Shown piece after piece: positions 11,859-21,133 of a DNA stretch of 64,000 nucleotides (its first letter is position 1; each line of letters begins with the position of its first letter). This stretch comes from Gelatoporia subvermispora B (lineage: Eukaryota; Basidiomycota; Agaricomycetes; Polyporales; Gelatoporiaceae): positions 2,175,581 through 2,239,580 of the forward strand of contig KB445792.1 of assembly GCA_000320605.2 (NCBI GenBank), in the 5' to 3' direction. The position numbers and the translations under genes were made by a program. Below the pieces are notes generated by a model, which made no database searches, was not told the DNA's origin, and saw only the letters and a list, made by a program, of their open reading frames with translations.

Positions 11859-12342
11859 ATGTCTAACCAGTTCCGGAGGTCTTTCATGAAGAATTGGTTT
11901 GCCGTCGAGGTGGGTTATTGTGCAGTTGTGTCAAGTGTTGATTGACGGACGAACGGGGCGGGACGCGCTGAGTAGGCGATTCCTATGTGAGCGTGCCTCT
12001 TCCACTCTCCTCCGTATCTTCAGCCTGACTCCTGTCTTCAGCTACGCAGTAGTTGGGCTGGTCGTCTCGGGCGGAACTTGGTACCTTTACCGTCTCGCGC
12101 GTGGGCCCACTGGTATGCAGTCATTCTGCAGGAGCCTCCACCGTGCATACGGAATTGACTTGTCGTTCGCAGTCATCTGGACAAGGGATAACCCGCAGCC
12201 GTGGAACGACATCAAGCCTAACGAGAACACCAAGCTGCTGACCGTGAACCAGCAGTTTGAGAAGAAGTGAGTGCGATCATCCGCTCTAAACGCGTGCCTA
12301 TTGACACTGACCTTGCACAGTTGGGAGCGTAAGAAGTTGTAG
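11859..12342 (+). CDS. NDUFA4/COXFA4-like (MLRQ) respiratory-chain subunit
   Basis: A small single-pass inner-membrane protein of the NDUFA4 family, first assigned to complex I and now regarded as a subunit associated with cytochrome c oxidase. Five exons give 82 residues. Exon 1 is MSNQFRRSFMKNWFAVE. An 11-nt exon (11976-11986) supplies AIPI. Exon 3 (12042-12112) gives the membrane span VVGLVVSGGTWYLYRLARGP. Exon 4 (12173-12266) gives the diagnostic IWTRDNPQPWNDIKPNENTK followed by LLTVNQQFEK. The last exon (12321-12342) ends NWERKKL. The W.R.NP.PWN.I.PN motif followed by V..N fixes the family. Intron lengths are 66, 55, 60 and 54 nt. Without the 11-nt exon the frame between exons 1 and 3 breaks and the conserved loop before the membrane span is lost. 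Confidence 0.9.
11976..11986 (+). other. 11-nt internal microexon of the NDUFA4-like gene
   Basis: The sequence GCGATTCCTAT is bounded by an acceptor (gagtag) and a strong donor (GTGAGC). Joined to its neighbours it encodes Ala-Ile-Pro-Ile, continuing VE into IYAVVG with the phase preserved. The flanking introns are 66 and 55 nt, ordinary for this genome. Confidence 0.8.
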
Positions 12343-12610
12343 GGGCGGCACAAATTGTCAGGCTGTAATGCAGGACACTGGCCCGTTTATTTCTATGCTC
12401 TCTGTCACCTGTTCTATTCGGATGATGACTCCTCCCACCACAAGGCAATTCACTCTCTCATCTTGTGTGACATTGCGTGACAATTCCGTGACACGTCCCC
12501 ACGGAGGCGTGACGTTCGCGCCGGCCTGTCGCGTCGAACTGCCTAATGTAAAGTGATTGCTTCATCTTTACACACTACGTTATCTTGCATCGTGCTGGTG
12601 GGTGTCCGCA

Positions 12611-14018
12611 ATGGTTGTTCGACTCGACTCTGCGCAACCTGTGTTTCCGCTACCACCGCTCGACGAGATTCCTGATGTCGAAGAAGATATCCCAAAGCCT
12701 GGTTTGACTCCGGTACGGTGGCGCTTCTCCTGCGCGGGGGCAATAGATACTCAACGTCGAGATCCGAAAGACTGAGATAGGCTCGTTGAAGTTGCCTGAA
12801 ATTGTCTTCGGCGCTGCTTCCTTCTCGCATCAATACAATTCGGAGGGCCACATCAGGAGCTACACGCCGCTACGCACCGTCAGATTAGCCCTTAGGTACG
12901 TACAGTAAGACTAACGTATCGTTCTACGCGACAACCGCCCCTTCTTCTCCTAGGTATGGCGTCCGCGCGTTCGATACGTCGGCGTACTACGGTCCGTCAG
13001 AGATTATACTTGGCACCGCGCTCAAGGCGCTGGAGCCCGACTTTCCGCGGTCTTCATACAAACTGGTGCGGACGCATGCTGTACTCCGCGAGCGCACGCA
13101 GTAAGATGCGTCTTTCCCAAGATGACAAAGTGCGGTCGCTATGGCGCGAAGCAGGAGGATTTCGATTACTCCCCGCTCACCATCCGCGCGAGCGTTCAGC
13201 GCAGCCTATCGCGGTTCACGACGGAGTACCTCGACACGGTCTACCTGCATGACGCCGAGTTCGTCTGTACGCAGGTAGGCCTGAACGTCCCCGGCGACCC
13301 TACTCTCGCGCTCACGGAGAAGGCCGCGGAGTATGGACTCGCGGAGGGCCAGGAAGGCAAGATCTGGGGCGCGGGCGACCAGAAGATCTTGGACGCCGTT
13401 GCCGAGTTGCGCAAGATGAAGATGGAAGGACTGATCAAGTCCGTCGGAATCACAGGTTTGCGCTTTCTTTGAAGCCCCGCGACTCCGTTGAGACCTTTCT
13501 GCACAGGATACCCCCTCCCTACGCTCTTGCGGATCGCACTGCTTGTGCTACACAACCCACCGTACCAGCCACTCGACGTACTCCTCTCGTACTCACATCT
13601 TACTCTGCAGAACAGCACGTTCGCGGAGTTCCTGCCGCACTTCCGCGACCGCGCGCGCATTCCCCAACTCCTGACTGCGTCACCGCTTAACATGGGACTC
13701 CTTACCCCGAATCCCCCGCCTTGGCATCCCGCGCCCACTGAGTTGAAAAATGCGGCAAGGACGGCTAATGCGATGTGCAAGGACGCAGGCTGGGAGGGCG
13801 GCCTACCTAATGTGGCTATAGGATATGGATACGAAGCTGGAGCCGCATTGAACGTCCCGGTCGTGGTCGGCATCAGCAATCTTCGCGAGGTCCACGAGAA
13901 TGTGCGTGTCTGGCGCGAGATTAAGGAAGGAAAGCAGGACGCGAAGAGGAAGGAGGTCGAGACAAAGATTTTAGACCAATTCGCAGATTTCAAGGGCTGG
14001 TCCTGGGCTTCTCCCTAA
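12611..14018 (+). CDS. Aldo/keto reductase, D-arabinose 1-dehydrogenase (Ara2)-like
   Basis: An NAD(P)-dependent oxidoreductase of the aldo/keto reductase superfamily, about 400 residues. Visible family features, in order: LPEIVFGAASFSHQYN near the N-terminus; YGVRAFDTSAYYGPSE with the Asp and Tyr of the catalytic tetrad; LMTKCGRYG with the catalytic-Lys region; YLDTVYLHDAEFV with the family's His; IKSVGITGYPL; and a C-terminal LTASPLNMGLLTPN, the cofactor-binding segment typical of the Ara2/L-galactose dehydrogenase branch. An insertion around VGLNVPGDPTLALTEKAAEY is common in fungal members. Five short introns fit, including 13456-13506 before GYPLPTLL. The ATG at 12611 begins MVVRLDSAQPVFPLPPLDE. 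The Ara2-type D-arabinose dehydrogenase role in erythroascorbate synthesis is inferred from family resemblance only. Confidence 0.85.
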
Positions 14019-14271
14019 AGCCCGGACAAGCTCCACAAATCAAGCTATCAAGGACGAACGGAATGGCCGGAACAATCACAGAAGTGCGCGATCTGTACAA
14101 CCTTAGAATACTATTTCGTATCCCCCAGAGTAGCAATGACAGCAGTTTGCGTGATGCGGCATTAGTACACGTACAATGTGCTATACAGTCAGTCATGATG
14201 ATGATCTTCATAGTGATCCCTAAGATGCAGTTGTCCAACCCCACAATACCGGCGAAGTAGTTCACCGGGTC

Positions 14272-16246
14272 TTGATGATACCAGCGTTGATGAGCTTCAT
14301 AATGTTTTGACGAACGGTCGGGTTCTTCATGTGATCCTGAAGCGCTGCCGGGCTCTGCTGCGCCTGCTGGAGAATGGACTGCATGATCGGATCGCCCATA
14401 ATTCTCTATACGCCTACGCGTTAGTATGCATCTACCAACATTGATCAAGACGTCACTTACGGCGATCTCAGGGTCGCGCATCGCCCGCGCGAGGGTTTCC
14501 TCCTCGTTTTCATCCTCGCGTTGCTTGTACAGTTCCTGCTGGCACTTGAGCATCTGGTCCTGTATCTCGCGTGAATGCTTCTTCTCCGTATCGATGTCGG
14601 CGGCCTCCTGGACGACCTCAATCGCCCTGGTGTAGTCGCGCATCGCGAAGAGGATGTGGCTCTTGCGGATGTACGCCTTGACGAACTTAGGGTCGACGCG
14701 GATTGCCTCCTCCGCGTCCTTGAGAGCCTCGGGGAACGCGACGAGCTTCGTGTACGCGTTCGCGCGGTTGTTGTACCCGCGCGGGTCCTGTGGATCGCGC
14801 TTGATCGCCTCCGTGTACGCCTTGACCGCGCCCGCAAAGTCGCCCGCCTTGAAGAGCGCGTTGCCCTCCTCGCGCGCCTCGGCCGCCTTCTCCGGGTTGA
14901 TATATGCGAGCCGCTGCTGCTCTGCGTTCTGCCGCTCCGCTTCGCGCAGCTTGGTCAGGATGTCAGGCGTGCGGTGCTCGGTGAGCGACTTTTGGTAGAA
15001 CTTGACGGCAGTCTCGAGGTCACCCTTGCGCGCGTACGCGGAACCGATACGGCCATACGCCTTCGCAATCAACTTAAAGTCTGCGCGAATCTGGAAAGGC
15101 GAATTCAGCGGAATGTTAGAATACCGGGAGGTAGAAGCGCACCTCACGACCTTCCTCGACCGCCTTCTCGCATGTCTCAATACACTTGTCGAAATCACCC
15201 TGCTCGAAGTATGCGGCGGCGAGGTTGGTGAGGAATGTCATATCCTTCGGCCAGACGTCCCAAGCCTTCTGGAAGTGCGCAATCGCGGTAGGGAAGTCAC
15301 GGGCCTTGTATGCCTCAGCGCCGAGCTTCTTCTCGGCCTCCGCTTCCTTACGTGACTTCGCCTCGTCGTCGTCCTCCGTCATCTCAACATCCTCCTGAGG
15401 CTGTGGTGGCGGGGTCGCGGGCTTGGGGGGAGGTGACGTCGACTGCGCGGGCTGGGGAGTGGGTGACGAGGCGGAAGCCGAAGCGGACGCGGAGGCTTGC
15501 GAGAAGCCAGGAGGCATCTCGTCTGAGCCTTCCTCACGCGCAAAGCCCTGCATATCGACACCCATGAGCACGCCAAGGACGTCGATCATACGAGGGTCTT
15601 GTAGCACGTTCGATGCGAGCGCCGGGTTCTGTTGGATTTGCTGAAGCTTCTGGACGAATGAGGGGTCTGCGAAGTGCTTTTGCGTCCGCGGATTTGCAGC
15701 AAGCTTGCCGATGAGGTTAGGGTCGTTGAAGAGCTTGCCTAGGCCAAATGCCTCTGCTCCATCTCCACGCTCGTCCGCAGCTGCATGGGCGAGTTAGCTG
15801 CGTAAGCAGAAATGCAGAGAAGGTTCGCTGTGCACCTTTCGCGTCTTTCACCTCCTGGAGACCCTTCTTGAGTGCAGGGCTGTTCTCAAGCTGCAGACCA
15901 GTCTCATATGTAGCAATGGCATCGTCATATCGGCGCTGGCCGTGTAGTGCAGCGCCCTTGCGCGCATAACCTTTCGACCACGCGGGGTTAATTTTGATGC
16001 ACTGCGATGCAGGTCAGCTCCACATCTATGAACCATAGACATGCATATGCGCAACATGCACACCTGTTCAGCGTCTTCGAGCGCTGCCGCCCACTCGCGT
16101 TTCCCCGCATGCGCGGCACTCCGGTTCGAGTAGAGGACGAAGTTGTTGGGGTCAATCGCAAGTGCTTGCGTGAAGAGGTCAAGTGCCTTGTCGTAGTCTT
16201 TGGCCTGGAAGGCCTTGTTTCCCTGGTCCTTGAGAGCGTCAGCCAT
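14272..16246 (-). CDS. STI1: Hsp70/Hsp90-organising co-chaperone Sti1 (Hop)
   Basis: Cytosolic adaptor that bridges Hsp70 and Hsp90 through TPR carboxylate clamps and passes client proteins between them. About 580 residues with the full domain set: TPR1 from MADALKDQGNKAFQAKDYDK to about residue 115; a DP1 (STI1) domain with LASNVLQDPRMIDVLGVLMG; a low-complexity linker with an alternating Ala-Ser run and Pro-rich stretch, then an acidic EDVEMTEDDDE; TPR2A (KKLGAEAYKARDFPTAIAHF); TPR2B (AREEGNALFKAGDFAGAVKA); and C-terminal DP2 (RIMGDPIMQSILQQAQQSPA) ending INAGIIKTR. Four introns of about 55 nt. The DNA between this ATG and that of RPL27 (301 bases) is a shared divergent promoter containing a perfect heat-shock element, consistent with Hsf1 control. 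The family call is secure. Confidence 0.95.
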
Positions 16247-16547
16247 GGTGAGGGAGAGTTAGGGAGGATAGTAGGATGTGGACTTGAGGAGATGTGGCTG
16301 AAGGTATCGAGACTTTATCATGGCTTGCTTGCCCGGTTCATTCAGCTCGAAGCTTCGAGAACCATCTTTCCCTTTACGGAATAAGACGCCCGCAACGTCA
16401 TGCCTTATCCGGAACGTATCTGCCACTTATCGTATATCGATAAAATAATTGCGTTCTCACGGACAATTCCGAGCGCCTGCGACATTTCCAGCTGTGTGCG
16501 GGCGTCAGTGCGCGTAGCCATAACTTCTCCGCAAGACATTCCTCAAG
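16247..16547. promoter_or_regulatory. Shared divergent promoter STI1 / RPL27
   Basis: The whole 301-base space between two divergent ATGs has to hold both promoters. It contains the heat-shock element at 16349-16361 and an AT-rich stretch (tatcgtatatcgataaaataat) at about 16427-16448 that could serve as the core promoter for the ribosomal gene. A chaperone and a ribosomal-protein gene are normally regulated in opposite directions during heat shock, so the arrangement is of interest. Confidence 0.6.
16349..16361 (+). promoter_or_regulatory. Perfect three-unit heat-shock element upstream of STI1
   Basis: The sequence GAAgcTTCgaGAA is three alternating nGAAn pentamers with exact 5-bp phasing, the consensus for binding of an Hsf1 trimer. 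It lies about 100 bp upstream of the STI1 ATG. STI1 is a classical Hsf1 target in fungi, which supports function. Confidence 0.75.
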
Positions 16548-17183
16548 ATGCCCAAGGGTGAGTTTCGCTCTGCTTGCATCGTGAAATCATCTGAACAATC
16601 TTTTAGTCTACAAGCCCGGCAAGGTAAATCTTTCTGAGCAAAATGCCACCGTCACAGGTAGCTTAACTCAGTGACCAGGTTGCCATCGTCCTCCAAGGCC
16701 GTCAGGCGGGCAAAAAAGTTGTCGTCATCAAGCAGCTCGACGAGGGCACCAAGGAGCGCCCCTACCCCCATGCGATTGTTGCTGGCGTTGAGCGCTACCC
16801 CCTGAAGGTCACCAAGCGTATGGGTGCGAAGAAGGTCGCAAAGCGGAGTAAGGTCAAGCCTTTCATCAAGGTGCGTCTGCTGTGTCCTAGAAATACTGCA
16901 CATGATCTCATGGTTTTACATGGCTGAAATAGGTTGTGAACTACTCGCACCTCTTCCCTACCCGTTACGCGCTCGAGCTCGAGAGTCTCAAGGGTGTTGT
17001 GTCTTCGGAGACCTTCAAGGAGCCGTCCCAGCGGGAGGACTCCAAGAAGCAGATCAAGAAGCTTCTTGAGGACAGGTACACCAGTGGCAAGAACAAGTGG
17101 TTCTTCCAGCCTCTCAAGGTATGTGCTCTCGTTCCGTCTCGACACTCGGATCGCTAACAAATATTACGCGAATGCAGTTCTAA
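16548..17183 (+). CDS. RPL27: 60S ribosomal protein eL27
   Basis: Component of the large cytosolic ribosomal subunit. Five exons give about 136 residues, the usual eL27 length. They are a 10-nt first exon (ATGCCCAAGG), a 17-nt exon (16607-16623) encoding most of VYKPGK, two longer exons, and a 6-nt last exon (17178-17183) encoding only Phe and the stop. Family hallmarks are [39 protein letters not shown], the [15 protein letters not shown] motif, [11 protein letters not shown] and the final QPLKF. The KOW-like N-terminus and basic central block are as expected. Tiny leading exons are common in fungal ribosomal-protein genes; a 6-nt terminal coding exon is less common. Assignment is secure. 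Confidence 0.95.
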
Positions 17184-18796
17184 ACGATGCCTAGCATTCC
17201 TCATCCCCCGAGAGACTAAAATATCATGCGCATGTCATGCCCACATATATGTATGCCCCTGCATGACCACTTGATTATACCATGTCGGCGCCGCGAGTGA
17301 GAATGATATTGTCATTCGTCCTGCCGCGCCCTATACAGCTGTCCTGATAACAGCGCTGTCTCAAAATGATCACGCATATCGTCGTCTATCCGTTGGCGAG
17401 TGACATGTGCCCCACCTCTACGACATTGCAACAGTGCTGCTTTCCCTCTGCATCGTGCTGTAAGCCTCCTTACCCTGGATGGTTGTTGGTCAATTTCTCG
17501 CTATCATAGCCATGACCTCACCTATATCCGTGAGGTGAGTTCCTGAAGCAGCCCACAAGTCAACACTTGCTAGTCGCCGAGTTCGCAGTCATGAAAATCC
17601 GCCTGCAGTACTTCTTTTCTTGCGCCATCCACCGCTATAACATCATGAGAAGCCACTCCTGGGCGCATCTGCGATTTTGTTGGTTTTGTTGTGTTGTCGT
17701 TGGTGCACGGCACGTATGCGCTGCTATATCTGACGTGCACCCTAAAATTTCCTCAGTTATCCACATTAGTCTCACCAATCGCGCATCGCGCTGAGGCACC
17801 ATAGCATCGCGTCCGATGTGTCCACCTGCGATGACGGACCTTGACATCGGAACTGGTGTATCGTCGGTTTATTGATTCCGAAGAACAGGTTCATGCATGC
17901 TTCCAATCTGGTGTATGGCATGATCGGATCGTCGTGAACGGATGTAACGACCGTGTGGCTGTAAAACGCTACACAGCTCACCGGCGGGGGAGGTCAACGG
18001 AACATAATTTGACTCACAGCATGGTATCTCGCTCGTATACCTTGTGCCCGAAATCCCCGAGATAGGCTGGTGCTGATCACCTCGTCGAATTTGTCCCACT
18101 CCCGCAGGATGCATTCATGTTTTTAAACTCAACGAATTCGATATTAGAGTCCTTATCTCGCATTGCAAATCACATATGAGGGTCCATATCGCCAGACAAC
18201 CTGGAGTGTAATAGGCTGTATGAATGTATGTATCAGGACTTAGCAGGCCCCGTTCATGCAGCCATAAGACTCCGTCACGCAACAGTACGAAAGCATTGCC
18301 CCAAATCCCCTTGCCAACGACCAGCAGCGTCGATGTTGGGGTACCAAAATCCTGGCCAACAGAATTGCGCACCAGTGTCCCGGCGCAGAAATAGGGCATA
18401 AGTCCCGCAGCGACCAGTCTCTAACGCGACGGCGTGGGTGAGATTCAGTAAGCAATGCCCCCACAAATGAGCTCAAGGGATTCAAGAAATGCGCCTGAGT
18501 TTGTTCGCCATACCATTACAATGTGAATAGTACAACCTCTCCCAAGTACCCTTCGAAATGGCTCGGTACACCGTCATGTTAGCATCCGACTACACAGATG
18601 CCGTACAGCGCTGTGGCGCTGGGACACGAGCCTCCGCCCGGCACGCCGGGCGTGGTGCTACAACAGTTCAAATCTAGCAATGTCGCCCTCAAGTCCGATG
18701 AGAAAGAAAAAAGTAGTCCGTAGCAATCAATGTCCCTGGTCCCTGGTCCCTGTCTCCTAGCCGCCCGTGGGCAAGTGGGTACCGGTGAAAGTGCGC
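17184..18796. other. Gene-free interval of 1.6 kb
   Basis: I see no convincing gene here. Frames reach about 95 codons at most and do not join across splice sites into a recognisable protein. A short tandem of the unit 'ccctggt' sits near 18731-18750. A B-box-like gttcaaatct near 18668 lacks pairable arms, so I do not call a tRNA. The segment nearest 18797 should contain the 3' end of the ferritin-like gene. The composition is more AT-rich than the flanking genes. Confidence 0.45.
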
Positions 18797-20181
18797 TTAG
18801 GACATCGACCAGCCGTTGACGGTGACGGAGCCGTCGTCCGCGTCGCCGGAGTAGAGGTTCGGGCCGCCGGGGGACGCGACGACGCTCGTGCTCACGACGA
18901 CAACGGTGCCGTCCGAGCTCGAGCTCGAACTGGAGCTGTCGGAGCTGTCACTGTCGGAGCTGGAGATGATCGCGCTCGCCTGTGCGGGGGAGATGGTCGA
19001 CTCGCTCGAGCTCGCAGATGCGGTTGCGGAGCCGGTGATCGCGACCTCGGAGAGCTCCTCGACGACGGTGTCGACGAAAATGAGTGTCGGGCCCGCGACG
19101 ATCGTGTTCGTGTTCTGGTTCACGATGTTGTTGTCGATCGGCTGGCTGTCGGACGTGATGAAGAGCGCGACCGGCCCGTCGATGCCCGACGGTACCACGC
19201 ACGCAGAGAAAGCGAGCGAGATCGAGGTCGGCGCGCCGCCGACAAGCATCTGGCAGAAGAGGCCCTGTGCACGTGGGTCAGCATTCGGCTCACACACACA
19301 CTGGTGGAAGGCATTCAAACTTACATCGGTGCTGCCGTTGAGCGCGGAGGACGAGAAGCTGATGGTGTCGCCAGGCTGCATCGATCCGGTGTTGGTCACC
19401 GTGAGCGTGGGGTTCGCTGGAACGCTCCGTCAGCAACAACTCCGACCCGCCGGCCAATAAACCCACCGGTGAAGGGCAAATCACAGCCGCTGATGAACTC
19501 GCTCGCGATGGCGAGGACCTGCTCGGGGCTGAACGCAATGTCGAACGCCTGAGGAATAGACGAGCCGCCGTTGAGGATGTTCAAAACGGTCTGGTGGCGC
19601 GCCTCGACGGACATGATCGACGCCGCGATGGTGAGCAGTTGCGGGTCCGAGATGACATGCGCGGCGCCGAGGTACGCGGAGACACCGACGTTCTCGACGA
19701 TGCGCGCTGTGCTCGCCATAGTGACGACGTCGGAGAGGACCTCGGTGAAGTCGAACGAGCAGCCGGTAATCGGCGTGCCTCCGAGCGCAGCAATCTCAGC
19801 CTATACAATTGTCAGAGGGGAATTATGAGAACATGAACGCAATATATTGACCTGAAGTGCCGAGTCATGTGTCGACTCGTCAGACTGGATAGACGTGAAT
19901 TGCTGTATCGGGAGGGTGGCATCGATAAAGCCGGCTTCAATGAAGTCTTGCTCGACGAAGGTGCTCAGAGCCTGTGAGTAGAACTGCGACTCGAACTGCT
20001 CGAGCACATCCGCGAACTCTATTCGGGCAAGACGCGTAAGCGCCGGCTCGCGTCGATCCTAAATTCCGAGATACTCACGCAGGACCAAGACGTCGGTGCT
20101 GTTCGCAGCTTGCCGCCTGAGAGGGGCAGCAGAGACAAGAAGGGGGGCGACCAGGGCGCTGAGAATTGCAATGGACAACAT
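18797..20181 (-). CDS. Secreted ferritin-like / desiccation-related protein (Rds1 type)
   Basis: A secreted protein of the ferritin-like superfamily (PF13668-type), related to the stress-response protein Rds1. The ATG at 20181 begins a typical signal peptide (MLSIAILSALVAPLLVSAAP), cut probably after SAAP. The helical domain follows across an intron: DVLEQFESQFYSQALSTF, FTSIQSDESTHDSALQ, AALGGTPITGCSFDF, VSAYLGAAHVISDPQLLT and a late SVEARHQTVLNIL with the E..H pattern typical of the fold. After the domain comes a beta-rich segment (SLAFSACVVPSGIDGPVALF) and a long Ser/Asp-rich tail with an alternating S/D run, ending VNGWSMS. The tail lacks a hydrophobic end, so a GPI anchor is unlikely. The iron-binding capacity of this class is unproven. 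Four or five short introns are needed. Confidence 0.85.
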
Positions 20182-21133
20182 GATCGTAATGCTAGTGAAT
20201 TGATTGCTGCCGGAAGTACGAAAGCCTGCCAGGGTAAGGTAGCGAAAGCGAAAATGAACGAATGTATGTGGCCAGGGGCGCTACCGGGCAGCCCGAAAGT
20301 GACTGGAGCGGTCGAGGACATCAATACGAATCTGATTGTTGATGGAAGAGAGGGGCTTACCTAGAGCACGAAGAAAGAAGAAAGTGGAAAGGAGGACGAG
20401 GAGACGGAGGAAAGGGCGAGAACAGAGGGGGGAAGATATAGTATTTTCGGTAGTCATCGCAGCTGATGCTGGGATAGGCAGGCCTGGGGAACATCTCCTG
20501 TTGCGGGGAGACCGGTGCTCCCACCGCTGGCATGATCGAGGATTCCCATAGCGACCTAGACGGACGTCCACTCTTTGCCAGCGCCTCCCTCCTTGCAAGT
20601 CCGGCAACACCGAACACTTCCTTTTCCAGAACCGCACCGCTTACGAGACTCCCTCGCACACTTTGCTGTGCATTTCACCTTTTTCATTCCTCTTACCTCC
20701 AGCTCGGTGCCTATAAGGCCAACGCCTGTTGCACACTGCAGCACAAAGTACGAGCCCGCAGCCGACGGCATTCCAACGGTCAATCTACCTTTACAACAGC
20801 CCGTCACGCATCAGTCCAGTGGCATGCACCGCGTCCCGACGACCCAAAGTAATGGGTGGACAGATACGAGCAACGAATGAGCTGCCTGCCGGCCAATGGC
20901 GTACGCGTACCGCCTGTCTGTGTACTTCAACCGTGGGTGTATCACTCGGACGTACACATTCGCGTGCCAAGACATCAGACAGACAAAATAATGCGTGCTC
21001 AGACGAAAGATATCCTCCTCGCATCATAGACCATGCATCACGTATGCGGATGGATGGACGGATGAACAACGCCAACGTCAATGTGCGCGCGATCCCGGGG
21101 CACTTTACGCCAATCGCACCCGCCACGGCAACT
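20182..21133. other. Intergenic region between two minus-strand genes
   Basis: This contains the promoter of the ferritin-like gene and the 3' flank of the carboxypeptidase gene. Open frames around 20532-21208 run in several frames at once and carry no recognisable motif. The block near 20345-20440 is purine-rich on the plus strand (pyrimidine-rich on the coding strand), as expected for a fungal leader. No gene is called. Confidence 0.45.

Noticed and set aside
18600..18700. tRNA-like B box (gttcaaatct)
   Set aside because: No pairable T, anticodon or acceptor arms and no proper A box at the right spacing.
18767..19552. Plus-strand open frames of 190-261 codons
   Set aside because: They lie antisense to the ferritin-like gene and translate to repetitive Arg/Asp- or Ser/Leu-rich sequence mirroring its Ser/Asp tail.
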